DNA of 64,000 bases from Polynucleobacter sp. MWH-Berg-3C6 (GTDB taxonomy: Bacteria > Pseudomonadota > Gammaproteobacteria > Burkholderiales > Burkholderiaceae), in assembly GCF_018881855.1 (NCBI RefSeq), contig NZ_JACVPN010000001.1, positions 372,001 to 436,000 of the forward strand, in the 5' to 3' direction. How positions within the stretch are numbered: the stretch's first letter is position 1; each line of letters starts with the position of its first letter. This document shows positions 49,738 through 63,358 of the stretch, in pieces. Below the pieces are notes generated by a model that was given only the letters and a program-made list of their open reading frames with translations, had not been told where the DNA came from and ran no database searches. A program made the translations under genes and the position numbers.

Positions 49738-51355
49738 ATGCAATTAACTCTGTGGACATATGAAGGACCTCCTCACATTGGAGCAATGCGCATTGCAACT
49801 TCAATGACAGATATGCATTATGTTCTGCACTCCCCTCAGGGGGATACCTACGCAGATCTTTTATTTACGATGATTGGACGTTCACGCAAGCGTCCTCCAG
49901 TTACCTACACTACTTTTCAGGCAAGAGACTTGGGTGGTGATACAGCGCAATTATTCCAAGACTCCGTGAATGATGCGTATCAGCGTTTTCAACCAAAGGC
50001 AATGATTGTTGGTGCCTCATGTACTGCTGAATTGATTCAAGACGATCCAGGTGGTTTGGCAAGAGCATTGAGCCTGCCTATTCCAGTTATTCCTTTGGAA
50101 TTGCCTTCGTATCAGAAAAAGGAAAACTGGGGAGCATCAGAAACCTTCTATCACATTGTTCGTGGCTTGGTGAGTGTTGATAAATCCATTTCAGCACAGC
50201 AGTATCAAGAGAAGCGTGTTGCGAGCAAGCAAGAAGGCCAAAAACCCAGCTGCAATATCTTGGGGCCAACAGCCTTAGGCTTTAGGAATCGTGATGATGT
50301 GCAGGAGATTCGCGGCTTACTTGAATCTATGGGCATAGAGGTGAGGGTAGTAGCACCATTAAATGCATCCGTATCTGATCTCGCTAGGATCACAGAAGCC
50401 GACTTCAACGTATCGCTTTACCCTGAAATTAGCCAGTTGACTTGTACTTGGCTCACTAAAACTTTCGGTCAGCCATTCACAAAGACTATTCCGATTGGCA
50501 CCAAGGCAACTAAGGCATTTATTCAAGAGGTGGCACAGCTTGCTAATCTCAATCCTGAAGCTACGCTAGCAGCTCAAGAAGAAAGAGCGCACTGGTATGC
50601 CAAGTCAGTTGACTCAACCTATTTAACCGATAAGCGAGTATTCATCTTTGGCGATGCCAGCCATGCCATTGCAGCAGCAAAGGTTGCCGCAGAAGAAATT
50701 GGTTTCAAAGTAGTTGGTCTGGGAACTTATAGTCGTGAATTTGCACGTGAAGTCCGTGAAGCTGCAAAAACTTACGATGTTGAAGCGCTGATTACAGATG
50801 ACTATTTAGAAGTTGAGCAAAAGGTTGCCGAGTTAAGTCCAGACTTAGTTTTGGGAACTCAGATGGAGCGCCACATCGCCAAGAGATTAGGCGTTCCTTG
50901 CGCAGTGATTTCAGCTCCAGTACACGTACAAGATTTCCCTGCACGCTACTCTCCTCAAATGGGATTTGAGGGCGCCAATGTTTTATTTGACACCTGGATT
51001 CATCCTCTCATGATGGGCTTGGAAGAGCATCTCATCATGATGTTCCGGGATGACTTTGAATTTACTGCTAAAGCAGCTCCATCTCACTTGGGTCACGGAA
51101 GCCCTAGTGTAAAAGAGCATGCTCCGGCTGTAGCAAACACTAACAATGCAGTTCCCGCTCAATCAGCCCAAGTCAATGCTGAAGTCTTTAATGGTGGTAA
51201 TCCAGCCAATCTTTGGGATGCTGCTGCTGAAAAAGAATTGGGAAAGATTCCATTCTTTGTGAGAGGTAAGGCGCGACGTAATACTGAAAAATTTGCAGTA
51301 GAGCATGGCATTAGTCAAATTACGATCGAAACTCTCTATGACGCAAAGGCTCACT

Positions 51356-51366
<11 letters not shown>
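49738..51366 (+). CDS. bchB: Protochlorophyllide reductase (DPOR) subunit B
   Basis: NifK-like subunit of DPOR, 542 aa. [23 protein letters not shown] is the classic start. [17 protein letters not shown] holds a conserved Cys. [25 protein letters not shown] is the catalytic core segment. A linker rich in Ala/Asn/Pro (about 455-480) precedes a small C-terminal domain with [18 protein letters not shown]. The stop lies 11 nt inside bchH. Confidence 0.96.
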
Positions 51367-56061
<4,695 letters not shown>

Positions 56062-56063
56062 TC

Positions 56064-56765
56064 ATGGATGCTATTTCTTATTTAACTAGACGCAGTAAGT
56101 TACAGGACTATTTTGATCGTACTGCTAACGACGCTTGGGCAAAGCTGACATCAGATGCTCCAGTTAGTGGCATTCGGGCTACTGTGAGAGCAGGGCGCGA
56201 CCAAATGCGTAACAGCATTATTAGTCGATTACCCGAAAATCTCACAGGTAAAAGAGTCCTAGATGCGGGTTGTGGAACTGGTGCTGTAGCGCTTGAGCTT
56301 GCTAATAAGGGGGCTTTAGTTACCGCAGTTGATCTGTCGCCTAATCTCATTGAACTTGCAAAAAGCAGAATTCCTGAATCCGATCGCCAGAACATTCAGT
56401 TCTATGCTGGCGACATGTTGGATGAGGCTTACGGTGACTTTGATTATGTCATCGGCATGGATTCTATGATTCATTACTGCGCCAAGGATATGCAAGTAGT
56501 ACTAGAGAAATTATCCTCACGCGTTAGTGAAAAAATTCTCTTTACCTTTGCCCCAAGCACATTGCCGCTTGAGCTCATGATTCGGGTTGGTCGCCTATTT
56601 CCAAGAAGAGATAGGGCTCCATTCATTGAGCCTATTAGCCAAACTAGGTTGCATCAAGCAATCAAGGAGTCCCCTTGGTTTGTTGATTGGGAAGTGCCAT
56701 TTACACATCTAGTTTCAAGTGGGTTTTATAAATCTCAATTGATGGAGTTGCAAAAGAAATCATGA
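56064..56765 (+). CDS. bchM: Mg-protoporphyrin IX O-methyltransferase
   Basis: SAM-dependent methyltransferase making Mg-protoporphyrin monomethyl ester, the substrate of AcsF. 233 aa. YFDRTANDAWAKLTSDAPVSGIR is the family N-terminus and VLDAGCGTGAVALELA the SAM site. The C-terminal FPRRDRAPFIEPI segment fits BchM. It overlaps lhaA by 4 nt. Confidence 0.95.
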   Translation: MDAISYLTRRSKLQDYFDRTANDAWAKLTSDAPVSGIRATVRAGRDQMRNSIISRLPENLTGKRVLDAGCGTGAVALELANKGALVTAVDLSPNLIELAKSRIPESDRQNIQFYAGDMLDEAYGDFDYVIGMDSMIHYCAKDMQVVLEKLSSRVSEKILFTFAPSTLPLELMIRVGRLFPRRDRAPFIEPISQTRLHQAIKESPWFVDWEVPFTHLVSSGFYKSQLMELQKKS

Positions 56766-58192
56766 TGGGCATGTTCAAGATCGCCAAAGCATGGACGAGG
56801 ATTAATCCTCGTTATTTGCCTTTTGCCGATGTGGCGACTCCTAGCTTACCTTTGGGGCGCCTGCTCAGACTATCTTTGTTTCAGGTATCTGTTGGTATGG
56901 CTACCTCATTACTAGTTGGCACACTCAATCGAGTCATGATTGTTGAGATGAACATAGACGCATGGATAGTGGCCTTAATGGTGGCTTTACCTTTGGTCTT
57001 TGCCCCATTTAGAGCCTTGATTGGTCATAAGTCTGATACTCACCGCTCGATATTGGGTTGGAGAAGAGTTCCTTATATCTGGATTGGTACTTGGTTACAG
57101 TTTGGCGGGCTTGCCATCATGCCATTTGCCCTCATCTTGTTATCTGGCGATACCCACTGGCCTATCTGGTTCAGTTACCTTGGCAGCACTTTAGCGTTTT
57201 TGCTAGTTGGTGCAGGTATGCAAACTACTCAAACTGCTGGTTTGGCCTTAGCAACTGATTTAGCGGATGAGAAAAATAGACCCCGCGTTGTTGCCATGAT
57301 GTATGTCATGTTGCTAGTGGGTATGGTGTTTAGTGGAATTCTATTCAGTGTATTTTTGAATCCCTTTAGCCCAATGCAATTAATCAGGGTGATACAGGGT
57401 GTAGCTATCCTCACTTTATTACTCAATCTTTTTGCTTTGTGGAAGCAAGAAGCTCGGCAGCCAAGAAATACCTCTCCCGAAATTCCTCAGCCTAAATTTA
57501 CCGAGAGCTGGCATGAGTTCATCAGAAAGCCGAACGTACGTCGGTTTTTAGTCATGCTGGGTCTCGGGACAACCGCCTTTAGCATGCAAGACATTATTTT
57601 GGAGCCATATGGCGGTGAGATATTGCAGCTTGATGTTTCTGCAACCAGTTTTTTAACAGCCCTCATTGCATTCGGATCCTTATTGGCTTTTTCACTTTCA
57701 GCAAGATGGCTAAGCCGTGGTCACAACGCACACAGAATTGCTGCATTAGGTCTATTGCTGGGTTTAATCGCATTCAGTATGGTGATTTTTTCTGAGCCAC
57801 TAGGCTCCCCAAATCTATTTAGATTGGGTGCGCTCTTGATTGGCTTTAGTGGAGGCTTATTTGCTGTCAGCACTCTAACCATCGCAATGAGTATGGAACA
57901 AGACAATATGAGTGGCATGGTAATAGGTGCTTGGGGCGCCGTTACTGCCACTTGTTCAGGTATTGGTATGTCCTTGGGCGGTGGCATTCGGGATCTCGTA
58001 GGTCAATTGGCAACGAGTGGAGCAATTGGCTCCGCCTTAATGAGTCCAGCCATTGGTTATAGCTTTGTTTATCACATTGAGATTTATTTGTTGTTTATTA
58101 CTTTGATTGCATTAGGTCCTTTAGTTGCAATAAGGACAAGTTTAGGGGTTTCAAAAATCGGTAAGTTTGGCCTAGCTGATTTTCCAGGCTAG
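56762..58192 (+). CDS. lhaA: LH1 assembly protein LhaA (PucC family)
   Basis: 476-aa inner-membrane protein with about 12 helices, close relative of the pucC product at 21768. Motifs include INPRYLPFADVA, LLRLSLFQVS, TLNRVMIVEM and GWRRVPYIWIGTWLQFGGLAIMPFA. Position between bchM and puhA identifies it as LhaA (Rhodobacter ORF428), which helps assemble the LH1 ring. Three nearby ATGs (56762, 56765, 56771) make the exact start uncertain. Confidence 0.93.
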   Translation: MMGMFKIAKAWTRINPRYLPFADVATPSLPLGRLLRLSLFQVSVGMATSLLVGTLNRVMIVEMNIDAWIVALMVALPLVFAPFRALIGHKSDTHRSILGWRRVPYIWIGTWLQFGGLAIMPFALILLSGDTHWPIWFSYLGSTLAFLLVGAGMQTTQTAGLALATDLADEKNRPRVVAMMYVMLLVGMVFSGILFSVFLNPFSPMQLIRVIQGVAILTLLLNLFALWKQEARQPRNTSPEIPQPKFTESWHEFIRKPNVRRFLVMLGLGTTAFSMQDIILEPYGGEILQLDVSATSFLTALIAFGSLLAFSLSARWLSRGHNAHRIAALGLLLGLIAFSMVIFSEPLGSPNLFRLGALLIGFSGGLFAVSTLTIAMSMEQDNMSGMVIGAWGAVTATCSGIGMSLGGGIRDLVGQLATSGAIGSALMSPAIGYSFVYHIEIYLLFITLIALGPLVAIRTSLGVSKIGKFGLADFPG

Positions 58193-58213
58193 TTTTTAAG
58201 GAAGGGGAGAAAT

Positions 58214-58978
58214 ATGGGTACGGGTGCAATTACACAATATATCGACGTGGCTCAAGTCGTTTTTTATATATTTTTACTTTTCTTTGTTGGATTGATTATC
58301 TATCTAACACTAGAAAGTAAGCGCGAAGGATTTCCATTGGAAACCGAGCGTTATGGCCAAGTGCGTTGTGAAGACGGCATTTTAGGTATGCCAAGAGTGA
58401 AAAAATTTGTGACGGAGTTTGGTAAAACATATTACGCTCCGCTTCAAACTCCTCCAGAGCCAGAAAAAGTCTCTGCAGTTCCTATTCATCCATGGAATGG
58501 CGCGCCTTTATCTCCAGTCGGCAATCCATTGTTGGCAGGTGTTGGTCCTGGCTCCTATGCAAATCGGGCAGATCATGTGGATTATGACTTAGAGGGTCAT
58601 GCCCGTATTCGACCATTGCGCAAGCTTCCGCATATTGCCATCTCAACCATCGATATCAATCCGATTGGTCTGGATGTTATTGGCGCAGATGGTAATAAAG
58701 GCGGCACGGTAACTGACGTATGGGTAGACCATATGGAAATGATGATTCGTTATCTTGAGCTTGATGCAAATGGTAATAAGGTACTGTTACCAATTAACTT
58801 TTCACGTATTGGTAAGCATGATATTCAGGTGCAATCGATCTTGTCAGATCAATTTGCACTGGTACCAAAAACCAAGCATCCAGAAGAGGTTACTTTGCTG
58901 GAAGAAGAAAAAATCATGGCTTACTTTGGAGCAGGTACTTTGTATGCCACACCTGAGCGTCAGGAGCCATTGGCATGA
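58214..58978 (+). CDS. puhA: Reaction centre H subunit
   Basis: 254-aa protein with one N-terminal membrane helix (about 11-33) and a cytoplasmic PRC-barrel domain that caps the quinone sites. Segments LESKREGFPLETERYG, WNGAPLSPVGNPL and VTDVWVDHMEMMIRYLEL are typical. GGAAGGGGAG is a strong ribosome-binding site. It overlaps puhB by 4 nt. Confidence 0.96.
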   Translation: MGTGAITQYIDVAQVVFYIFLLFFVGLIIYLTLESKREGFPLETERYGQVRCEDGILGMPRVKKFVTEFGKTYYAPLQTPPEPEKVSAVPIHPWNGAPLSPVGNPLLAGVGPGSYANRADHVDYDLEGHARIRPLRKLPHIAISTIDINPIGLDVIGADGNKGGTVTDVWVDHMEMMIRYLELDANGNKVLLPINFSRIGKHDIQVQSILSDQFALVPKTKHPEEVTLLEEEKIMAYFGAGTLYATPERQEPLA

Positions 58979-59655
58979 GTCTCGATATCCATAACAGTCC
59001 AGAGCATGAGTTCGAACCTGAGCTAGGTCTTCCAGAAAGATTGCCGCAGGGGGAGCGTATTTTGTGGCAAGGATCGCCTGATACTAAGGCGCTCCTGTTT
59101 AGAGTCTTTCATTTCAAAATGTTAGGCATCTATTTTGGTCTGCTATTGGCTTATCGCTTGATAACTGGTTTCAGTGAGGGTGAAGCCTTCACTGAAATTC
59201 TGTTTGCCGCCCTCAATATTGTGGCTCTCTCAGGTTTGGGCTTGGGTTTGGTTGCACTCATTGCCTATTTAATGGCTTCAACAGCGATTTATACGATTAC
59301 CAATAAGCGCGTTGTGATGCGGATTGGAATTGTGCTGAATATGACCTTTAATTTTCCGCTCAAGATGATTGAATCAGCGGATTGTGGTGTCGCCAAGCAG
59401 GGCTCTGGCGATATTTATCTCAAGTTAAGCAAGGGCACCAAAATTGCAATTTTCCACTTATGGCCTCACGCAAGACCGGGTAAGTGGACCGTCCCTCAGC
59501 CAACCTTTAGAAGTATTAAGAATTGCTCTGAAGTAGCTCAGATCTTGGTAGATGCATGGGCAGCCCAAAATAATGTCATTGCTCGCACAGTACAGAAGAA
59601 TGAGTCAAAAGAAGTAAATTCAAAGAGTCCTTACTCAGGAATTGAAACAGCATGA
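58975..59655 (+). CDS. puhB: PuhB, reaction centre assembly factor
   Basis: 226-aa protein with about three hydrophobic segments in the first 110 residues, then a PH-like cytoplasmic domain. GLPERLPQGERILWQGSPDTKAL and TIYTITNKRVVMRIGIVLNMTFN are family signatures. PuhB helps build the reaction centre. It lies between puhA and puhC with 4-nt overlaps at both ends. Confidence 0.93.
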   Translation: MSLDIHNSPEHEFEPELGLPERLPQGERILWQGSPDTKALLFRVFHFKMLGIYFGLLLAYRLITGFSEGEAFTEILFAALNIVALSGLGLGLVALIAYLMASTAIYTITNKRVVMRIGIVLNMTFNFPLKMIESADCGVAKQGSGDIYLKLSKGTKIAIFHLWPHARPGKWTVPQPTFRSIKNCSEVAQILVDAWAAQNNVIARTVQKNESKEVNSKSPYSGIETA

Positions 59656-60095
59656 TTTTGCGTATGAATGCCACTCAGATGCAAAACTATATTGCATTGT
59701 TTATTGCTTCATTGTTGATGGCAATCATTCTGTTGATCGCAAATTATGTTCAGTCTGGAAAGTTAGAGCCTCAGGTTGATGCTGCTGTAATTACCAAGAA
59801 AACCCTGCACTTTAGAGACCTTCCGAATGGTGCGGTTGGCGTGATTTCTGCGGATAATGGACAAATGATTGCCCAGGTTGAAGGTCAGGCTGGCTTTGTG
59901 AGGGGAATTTTGAGAGCATTAGCTCGTGATCGTCGGATTCGTCAGATTTCTAGTGATGATGCGTTTGAATTAGTCAGTCGTTCCGATGGAAGGTTGACCT
60001 TGATTGATTTAGCAACAAATAATCGAATTGATTTGGAGTCATTCGGAAAAGATAACGCAGCTGAGTTTGCTGCTTTTTTAACTAGCGCGAGATAA
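59652..60095 (+). CDS. puhC: PuhC, photosynthetic complex assembly protein
   Basis: 147-aa protein with a single N-terminal membrane helix (about 14-32) and a periplasmic domain. LHFRDLPNGAVGVI, GFVRGILRALARDRRIR and GRLTLIDLATNNRIDLESFG match the PuhC family. It aids LH1/reaction-centre assembly. The next ORF starts 2 nt after its stop. Confidence 0.92.
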   Translation: MILRMNATQMQNYIALFIASLLMAIILLIANYVQSGKLEPQVDAAVITKKTLHFRDLPNGAVGVISADNGQMIAQVEGQAGFVRGILRALARDRRIRQISSDDAFELVSRSDGRLTLIDLATNNRIDLESFGKDNAAEFAAFLTSAR

Positions 60096-60097
60096 CT

Positions 60098-60451
60098 ATG
60101 TCAAAGCAAAAGGTTCAATGTCACGTTGATATGTCGAATACCTCTGAGTTTCTATACGCTCACGTAGACTTGAATGGGGTTCAAGTAGGACCGGGAGACG
60201 AAGTTCTGGTTCACGACCCTATTACCGATATCTCATTTGGCGAAGTATTGAGTTACGACAGAACCGCCACTGTTTCTAAAGCAGGTATTTTTTCACGTCT
60301 TTGGGTGTACCTCACTGCAAGATTAGAGGTCACTATGCTGTATGAGGTAAGTTTCTCGACAACCCGATTTAGTAAGGCTAAGAAATATCCTCGCCCAGCA
60401 CCTAGTCAAGAAATTGCCCCAATTATTTTGAATGAAGGAGTGAAGGTATGA
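60098..60451 (+). CDS. Small protein between puhC and acsF, function unknown
   Basis: 117-aa soluble-type protein with [24 protein letters not shown], a beta-rich stretch resembling an SH3-like or NfeD-like barrel. A basic C-terminal region ([14 protein letters not shown]) follows. An ORF in this place is seen in other proteobacterial photosynthesis clusters and is usually left uncharacterised. It overlaps acsF by 4 nt, so it is surely cotranscribed. A link to the cyclase is plausible but is inference. Confidence 0.8.
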   Translation: MSKQKVQCHVDMSNTSEFLYAHVDLNGVQVGPGDEVLVHDPITDISFGEVLSYDRTATVSKAGIFSRLWVYLTARLEVTMLYEVSFSTTRFSKAKKYPRPAPSQEIAPIILNEGVKV

Positions 60452-61524
60452 GTGCAAATGCGCCAACCATGCCAATGGGACGTCCTATTAACGAGTCAAC
60501 TGACCGGGCCCTTGAAAATACCATTCTGAGTCCGCGCTTTTATACAACTGACTTTGATGAAATGGACCGTTTTGATATCTCCTCTGTGAAGCCAGAGTGG
60601 GATCGCTTAATGCAGGAATTTGACCAAGATATTAATCAAGCCCATTTTCAGCGTCCTGAAGATATGTCTAAGGACTACTCGCATCTTCCAGAAGGTCTCT
60701 ATCAAGAATTCTTAGACTTTTTAATTAGCTCGATTACTTCTGAATTCTCAGGTTGTGTACTTTATTCAGAGATTAAGAAATCCATCAATAATCCAGAACT
60801 GAAAAGCCTATTTACCTATATGGCCCGGGATGAGAGTAGACATGCTGGCTTCATCAATCAATGGCTTAAGGATTTTGGTATCGGCGTGGATTTAGGATTT
60901 TTAGCGAGAACCAAAAAATATACATTCTTTAAGCCTAAGTTTATTTTTTATGCAACCTATCTTTCTGAGAAGATCGGTTATGCACGCTACATCATGATTT
61001 ATCGCATTATTCAAAAGAAACCTGAGTTGCGTTTTCACCCGATATTTTTGTGGTTTGAAAAATGGTGCAATGATGAATTCCGTCATGGCGAAGCATTTGC
61101 ATTGCTAATGCGCTCTAATCCGAAGTTGCTCAGTGGTGTGAATCGTCTGTGGATCCGTTTTTTCCTGATCGCTGTTTACGCAACGATGTATGTTCGCGAT
61201 CATTCCAGACCAGAATTTCATAAGGCATTAGGCGTTTCTCCAACAGACTATGACCGTCAAGTTCTACAAATCACCTCTGATATTTCTAAGCAAGTATTCC
61301 CCTTCACCATTAATCTGGATGATCCAAGAGTTTGGGAAGGCTTTGAAAAACTGAGAAAGATATCGGATGAGGTGGAAGAACTTAAGCAGAGGGGTGGAGT
61401 TCTGTCTGCGATTAAGCGTGGTGGATTAGCGGTTGCTGCGGCTACCACCTTCTTGCGTATTTATCTATTGCCAGTCGTTCCAAATGAGCTGCCAACAGAT
61501 ATTCGCTTAGTGCCTGTTTGGTAA
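60448..61524 (+). CDS. acsF: Aerobic Mg-protoporphyrin IX monomethyl ester cyclase AcsF
   Basis: Oxygen-dependent diiron enzyme forming ring E. 358 aa. Iron-binding ExxH-type motifs are DESRHAGF and [13 protein letters not shown]; additional Glu ligands lie in the [16 protein letters not shown] segment. No oxygen-independent bchE is seen in this window, which fits an aerobic phototroph. A hydrophobic C-terminal segment ([15 protein letters not shown]) may touch the membrane. puhE follows after 6 nt. Confidence 0.96.
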   Translation: MSANAPTMPMGRPINESTDRALENTILSPRFYTTDFDEMDRFDISSVKPEWDRLMQEFDQDINQAHFQRPEDMSKDYSHLPEGLYQEFLDFLISSITSEFSGCVLYSEIKKSINNPELKSLFTYMARDESRHAGFINQWLKDFGIGVDLGFLARTKKYTFFKPKFIFYATYLSEKIGYARYIMIYRIIQKKPELRFHPIFLWFEKWCNDEFRHGEAFALLMRSNPKLLSGVNRLWIRFFLIAVYATMYVRDHSRPEFHKALGVSPTDYDRQVLQITSDISKQVFPFTINLDDPRVWEGFEKLRKISDEVEELKQRGGVLSAIKRGGLAVAAATTFLRIYLLPVVPNELPTDIRLVPVW

Positions 61525-61530
61525 TTTTTC

Positions 61531-62289
61531 ATGTATTTTTGGATAAGCCCCTTAATCTTTACCATCTTTGTGTGGTGGTTTAGTACGGGCTTTATTCTGA
61601 AAATTAATAGCTTGCCAAGACATTACTTTAAGGCAATCTTTGCGCTTTCGATTGGCGTCTTATTGATGGCGTTTTGGGGATTACAAATCTCGAGTCAACA
61701 AGCCACGGTTGCAGGAGCCTATTGCTCCTTCACTTGTGCAATTGTGATTTGGGGTTGGCAAGAGCTTGCTTTTTTACTAGGCTACATTACTGGATCAAGA
61801 CGTTCGGATTGCCCTCATGGCCTGAGTGGAATGAGGCGTGCTTGGTATGCATTCCAAACTATTAATTACCATGAGCTGACTTTGCTCAGTCTCGGTATTG
61901 TCTTGTTCTTGATGAATCTAGAAGCCGTCAATCAGACTGGTTTTTGGACTTACATCATCCTCTGGGGAATGCGCCAAAGCACCAAAATCAATATCTTCTT
62001 AGGCGTCTTGAATTTCAATGAAGCCTTCTTGCCTCAGCATTTGAAATATCTCATTACTTATTTCAGACGTAAGGCAATGAATTTGCTGATGCCATTCTCT
62101 ATTTTGGTTTCAGTAGTTTTCTTAGTGCCCATTTGGTCGCATGCAGCATCTGAGTCATCAGTCTATGAGATGACCTCATCAGCATTGCTTGGTACGCTAT
62201 TGGCGCTTGGATTGTTAGAGCATTTATTCTTGATCATGCCATTTCCTAGTGAGTTGTTGTGGAAGTGGGGTTATAAGAACCATCGTTGA
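61531..62289 (+). CDS. puhE: PuhE, photosynthesis-cluster membrane protein
   Basis: 252-aa membrane protein with about seven hydrophobic segments. Its position after acsF and the segments IVIWGWQELAFLLGYITG, YHELTLLSLGIVLF and GMRQSTKINIFLGVLNFNEAFLPQHLKYL fit the PuhE family (putative photosynthetic complex assembly protein 2). Absence in Rhodobacter alters BChl and complex levels. ispH starts 13 nt after its stop. Confidence 0.9.
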   Translation: MYFWISPLIFTIFVWWFSTGFILKINSLPRHYFKAIFALSIGVLLMAFWGLQISSQQATVAGAYCSFTCAIVIWGWQELAFLLGYITGSRRSDCPHGLSGMRRAWYAFQTINYHELTLLSLGIVLFLMNLEAVNQTGFWTYIILWGMRQSTKINIFLGVLNFNEAFLPQHLKYLITYFRRKAMNLLMPFSILVSVVFLVPIWSHAASESSVYEMTSSALLGTLLALGLLEHLFLIMPFPSELLWKWGYKNHR

Positions 62290-62302
62290 GCAATCAGAAT
62301 CT

Positions 62303-63244
62303 ATGCGTTCGAATAAAACTATCTATCTAGCCCAGCCGCGCGGCTTTTGTGCGGGAGTAGAGAGGGCCATTCTCATCGTTGAGGAGGCGCTGAAGAAATA
62401 TGGCGCTCCAATTTATGTCAGACATGAAATTATTCACAATGCTTATGTCGTGAAAGATTTTGAGTCGCGTGGCGTCATCTTCATTAATGAGCTAGATGCG
62501 GTGCCTAAGGGCGCAATTCTGATTTTTAGTGCACATGGCGTATCTAAGGCCGTTCGATATGAAGCAGATGAACGCCAATTCCAAGTATTTGATGCCACTT
62601 GCCCATTGGTTGCCAAGGTCCATGCAGAAGTCGTCCGTTTAAAAGAACGTGGCTATCAGATCATTATGATTGGACATCGTGGTCACCCAGAAGTTGAGGG
62701 CACTATGGGACAGGTTGATTCCTCAATTCATCTGATAGAGCATGTACAAGATGTCGATAAACTTTCTTTTGATGAGAATGAATTAATTGCTTATGTCACT
62801 CAAACAACATTATCCGTTGATGAGACACAAGAAATTACTGCTGCCCTGATGAAGAAGTATCCACAGATTCATGCGCCTAAGCGTCAGGATATTTGTTACG
62901 CCACTCAGAATCGCCAGGATGCTGTTAAGGCGATGCTTCCCCATGTGGATGTGGTCGTTGTAGTTGGCAGTCAAAATAGCTCCAACTCAAAGCGACTACA
63001 AGAATTAGCAAGTAGCATGAATGTCCCGGCGTATTTGGTTGATGATCCAAAGCAGATTCAGGCTGAGTGGTTTCAATCGATGAATAGCGTTGGGGTCACG
63101 GCGGGCGCATCTGCACCTGAGGCTTTGACAGCCCAAATAATTGAGGCAATCAACGGTCTTTATCGGGGTTCAGTAGTCCCAATGCTAGGGATTGAGGAAA
63201 TCGTGAATTTTTCCCTCCCTAAGGGTTTGCTGGAAGCGGCCTAA
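62303..63244 (+). CDS. ispH: 4-hydroxy-3-methylbut-2-enyl diphosphate reductase IspH
   Basis: Last enzyme of the MEP pathway, making IPP and DMAPP for carotenoid and BChl tails. 313 aa. Fe-S ligands are in PRGFCAGV (C16), the DATCPLV segment and the DICYATQNRQ segment. HEIIHN and SAHGVS are substrate-binding motifs. ATG 62303 is chosen over an in-frame ATG at 62249 within puhE, since the family N-terminus starts MRSNKTIYLA. Having it in the photosynthesis cluster links isoprenoid supply to pigment synthesis. Confidence 0.94.
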   Translation: MRSNKTIYLAQPRGFCAGVERAILIVEEALKKYGAPIYVRHEIIHNAYVVKDFESRGVIFINELDAVPKGAILIFSAHGVSKAVRYEADERQFQVFDATCPLVAKVHAEVVRLKERGYQIIMIGHRGHPEVEGTMGQVDSSIHLIEHVQDVDKLSFDENELIAYVTQTTLSVDETQEITAALMKKYPQIHAPKRQDICYATQNRQDAVKAMLPHVDVVVVVGSQNSSNSKRLQELASSMNVPAYLVDDPKQIQAEWFQSMNSVGVTAGASAPEALTAQIIEAINGLYRGSVVPMLGIEEIVNFSLPKGLLEAA

Positions 63245-63264
63245 ACCCCCTAAATTCGCCTTTT

Positions 63265-63285
63265 CCCTTGATATATAAGGGTTTT
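63265..63285 (+). terminator. Possible weak terminator after ispH
   Basis: CCCTT and AAGGG pair around GATATAT and are followed by TTTTC. The stem is short, so activity is uncertain. Confidence 0.4.
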
Positions 63286-63310
63286 CACTGGTAAAAATCA
63301 GGCTTAAAAG

Positions 63311-63328
63311 TGTCAAATTTAATTGACA
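63311..63328 (+). promoter_or_regulatory. PpsR/CrtJ-type site before bchG
   Basis: TGT-CAAATTTAATTG-ACA, an exact TGT-N12-ACA with extended arms TGTCAA/TTGACA. The right arm is also a perfect -35 box; CAAAAT (63346-63351) lies 17 bp downstream as a weak -10. That would give a very short leader before 63359. Confidence 0.72.
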
Positions 63329-63358
63329 CTTTAATATGTCAATGACAAAATCATTTAC

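Noticed and set aside
51305..51355. Upstream start for bchH
   Set aside because: It lies inside the conserved end of bchB; ATG 51356 or 51377 fits the family N-terminus.
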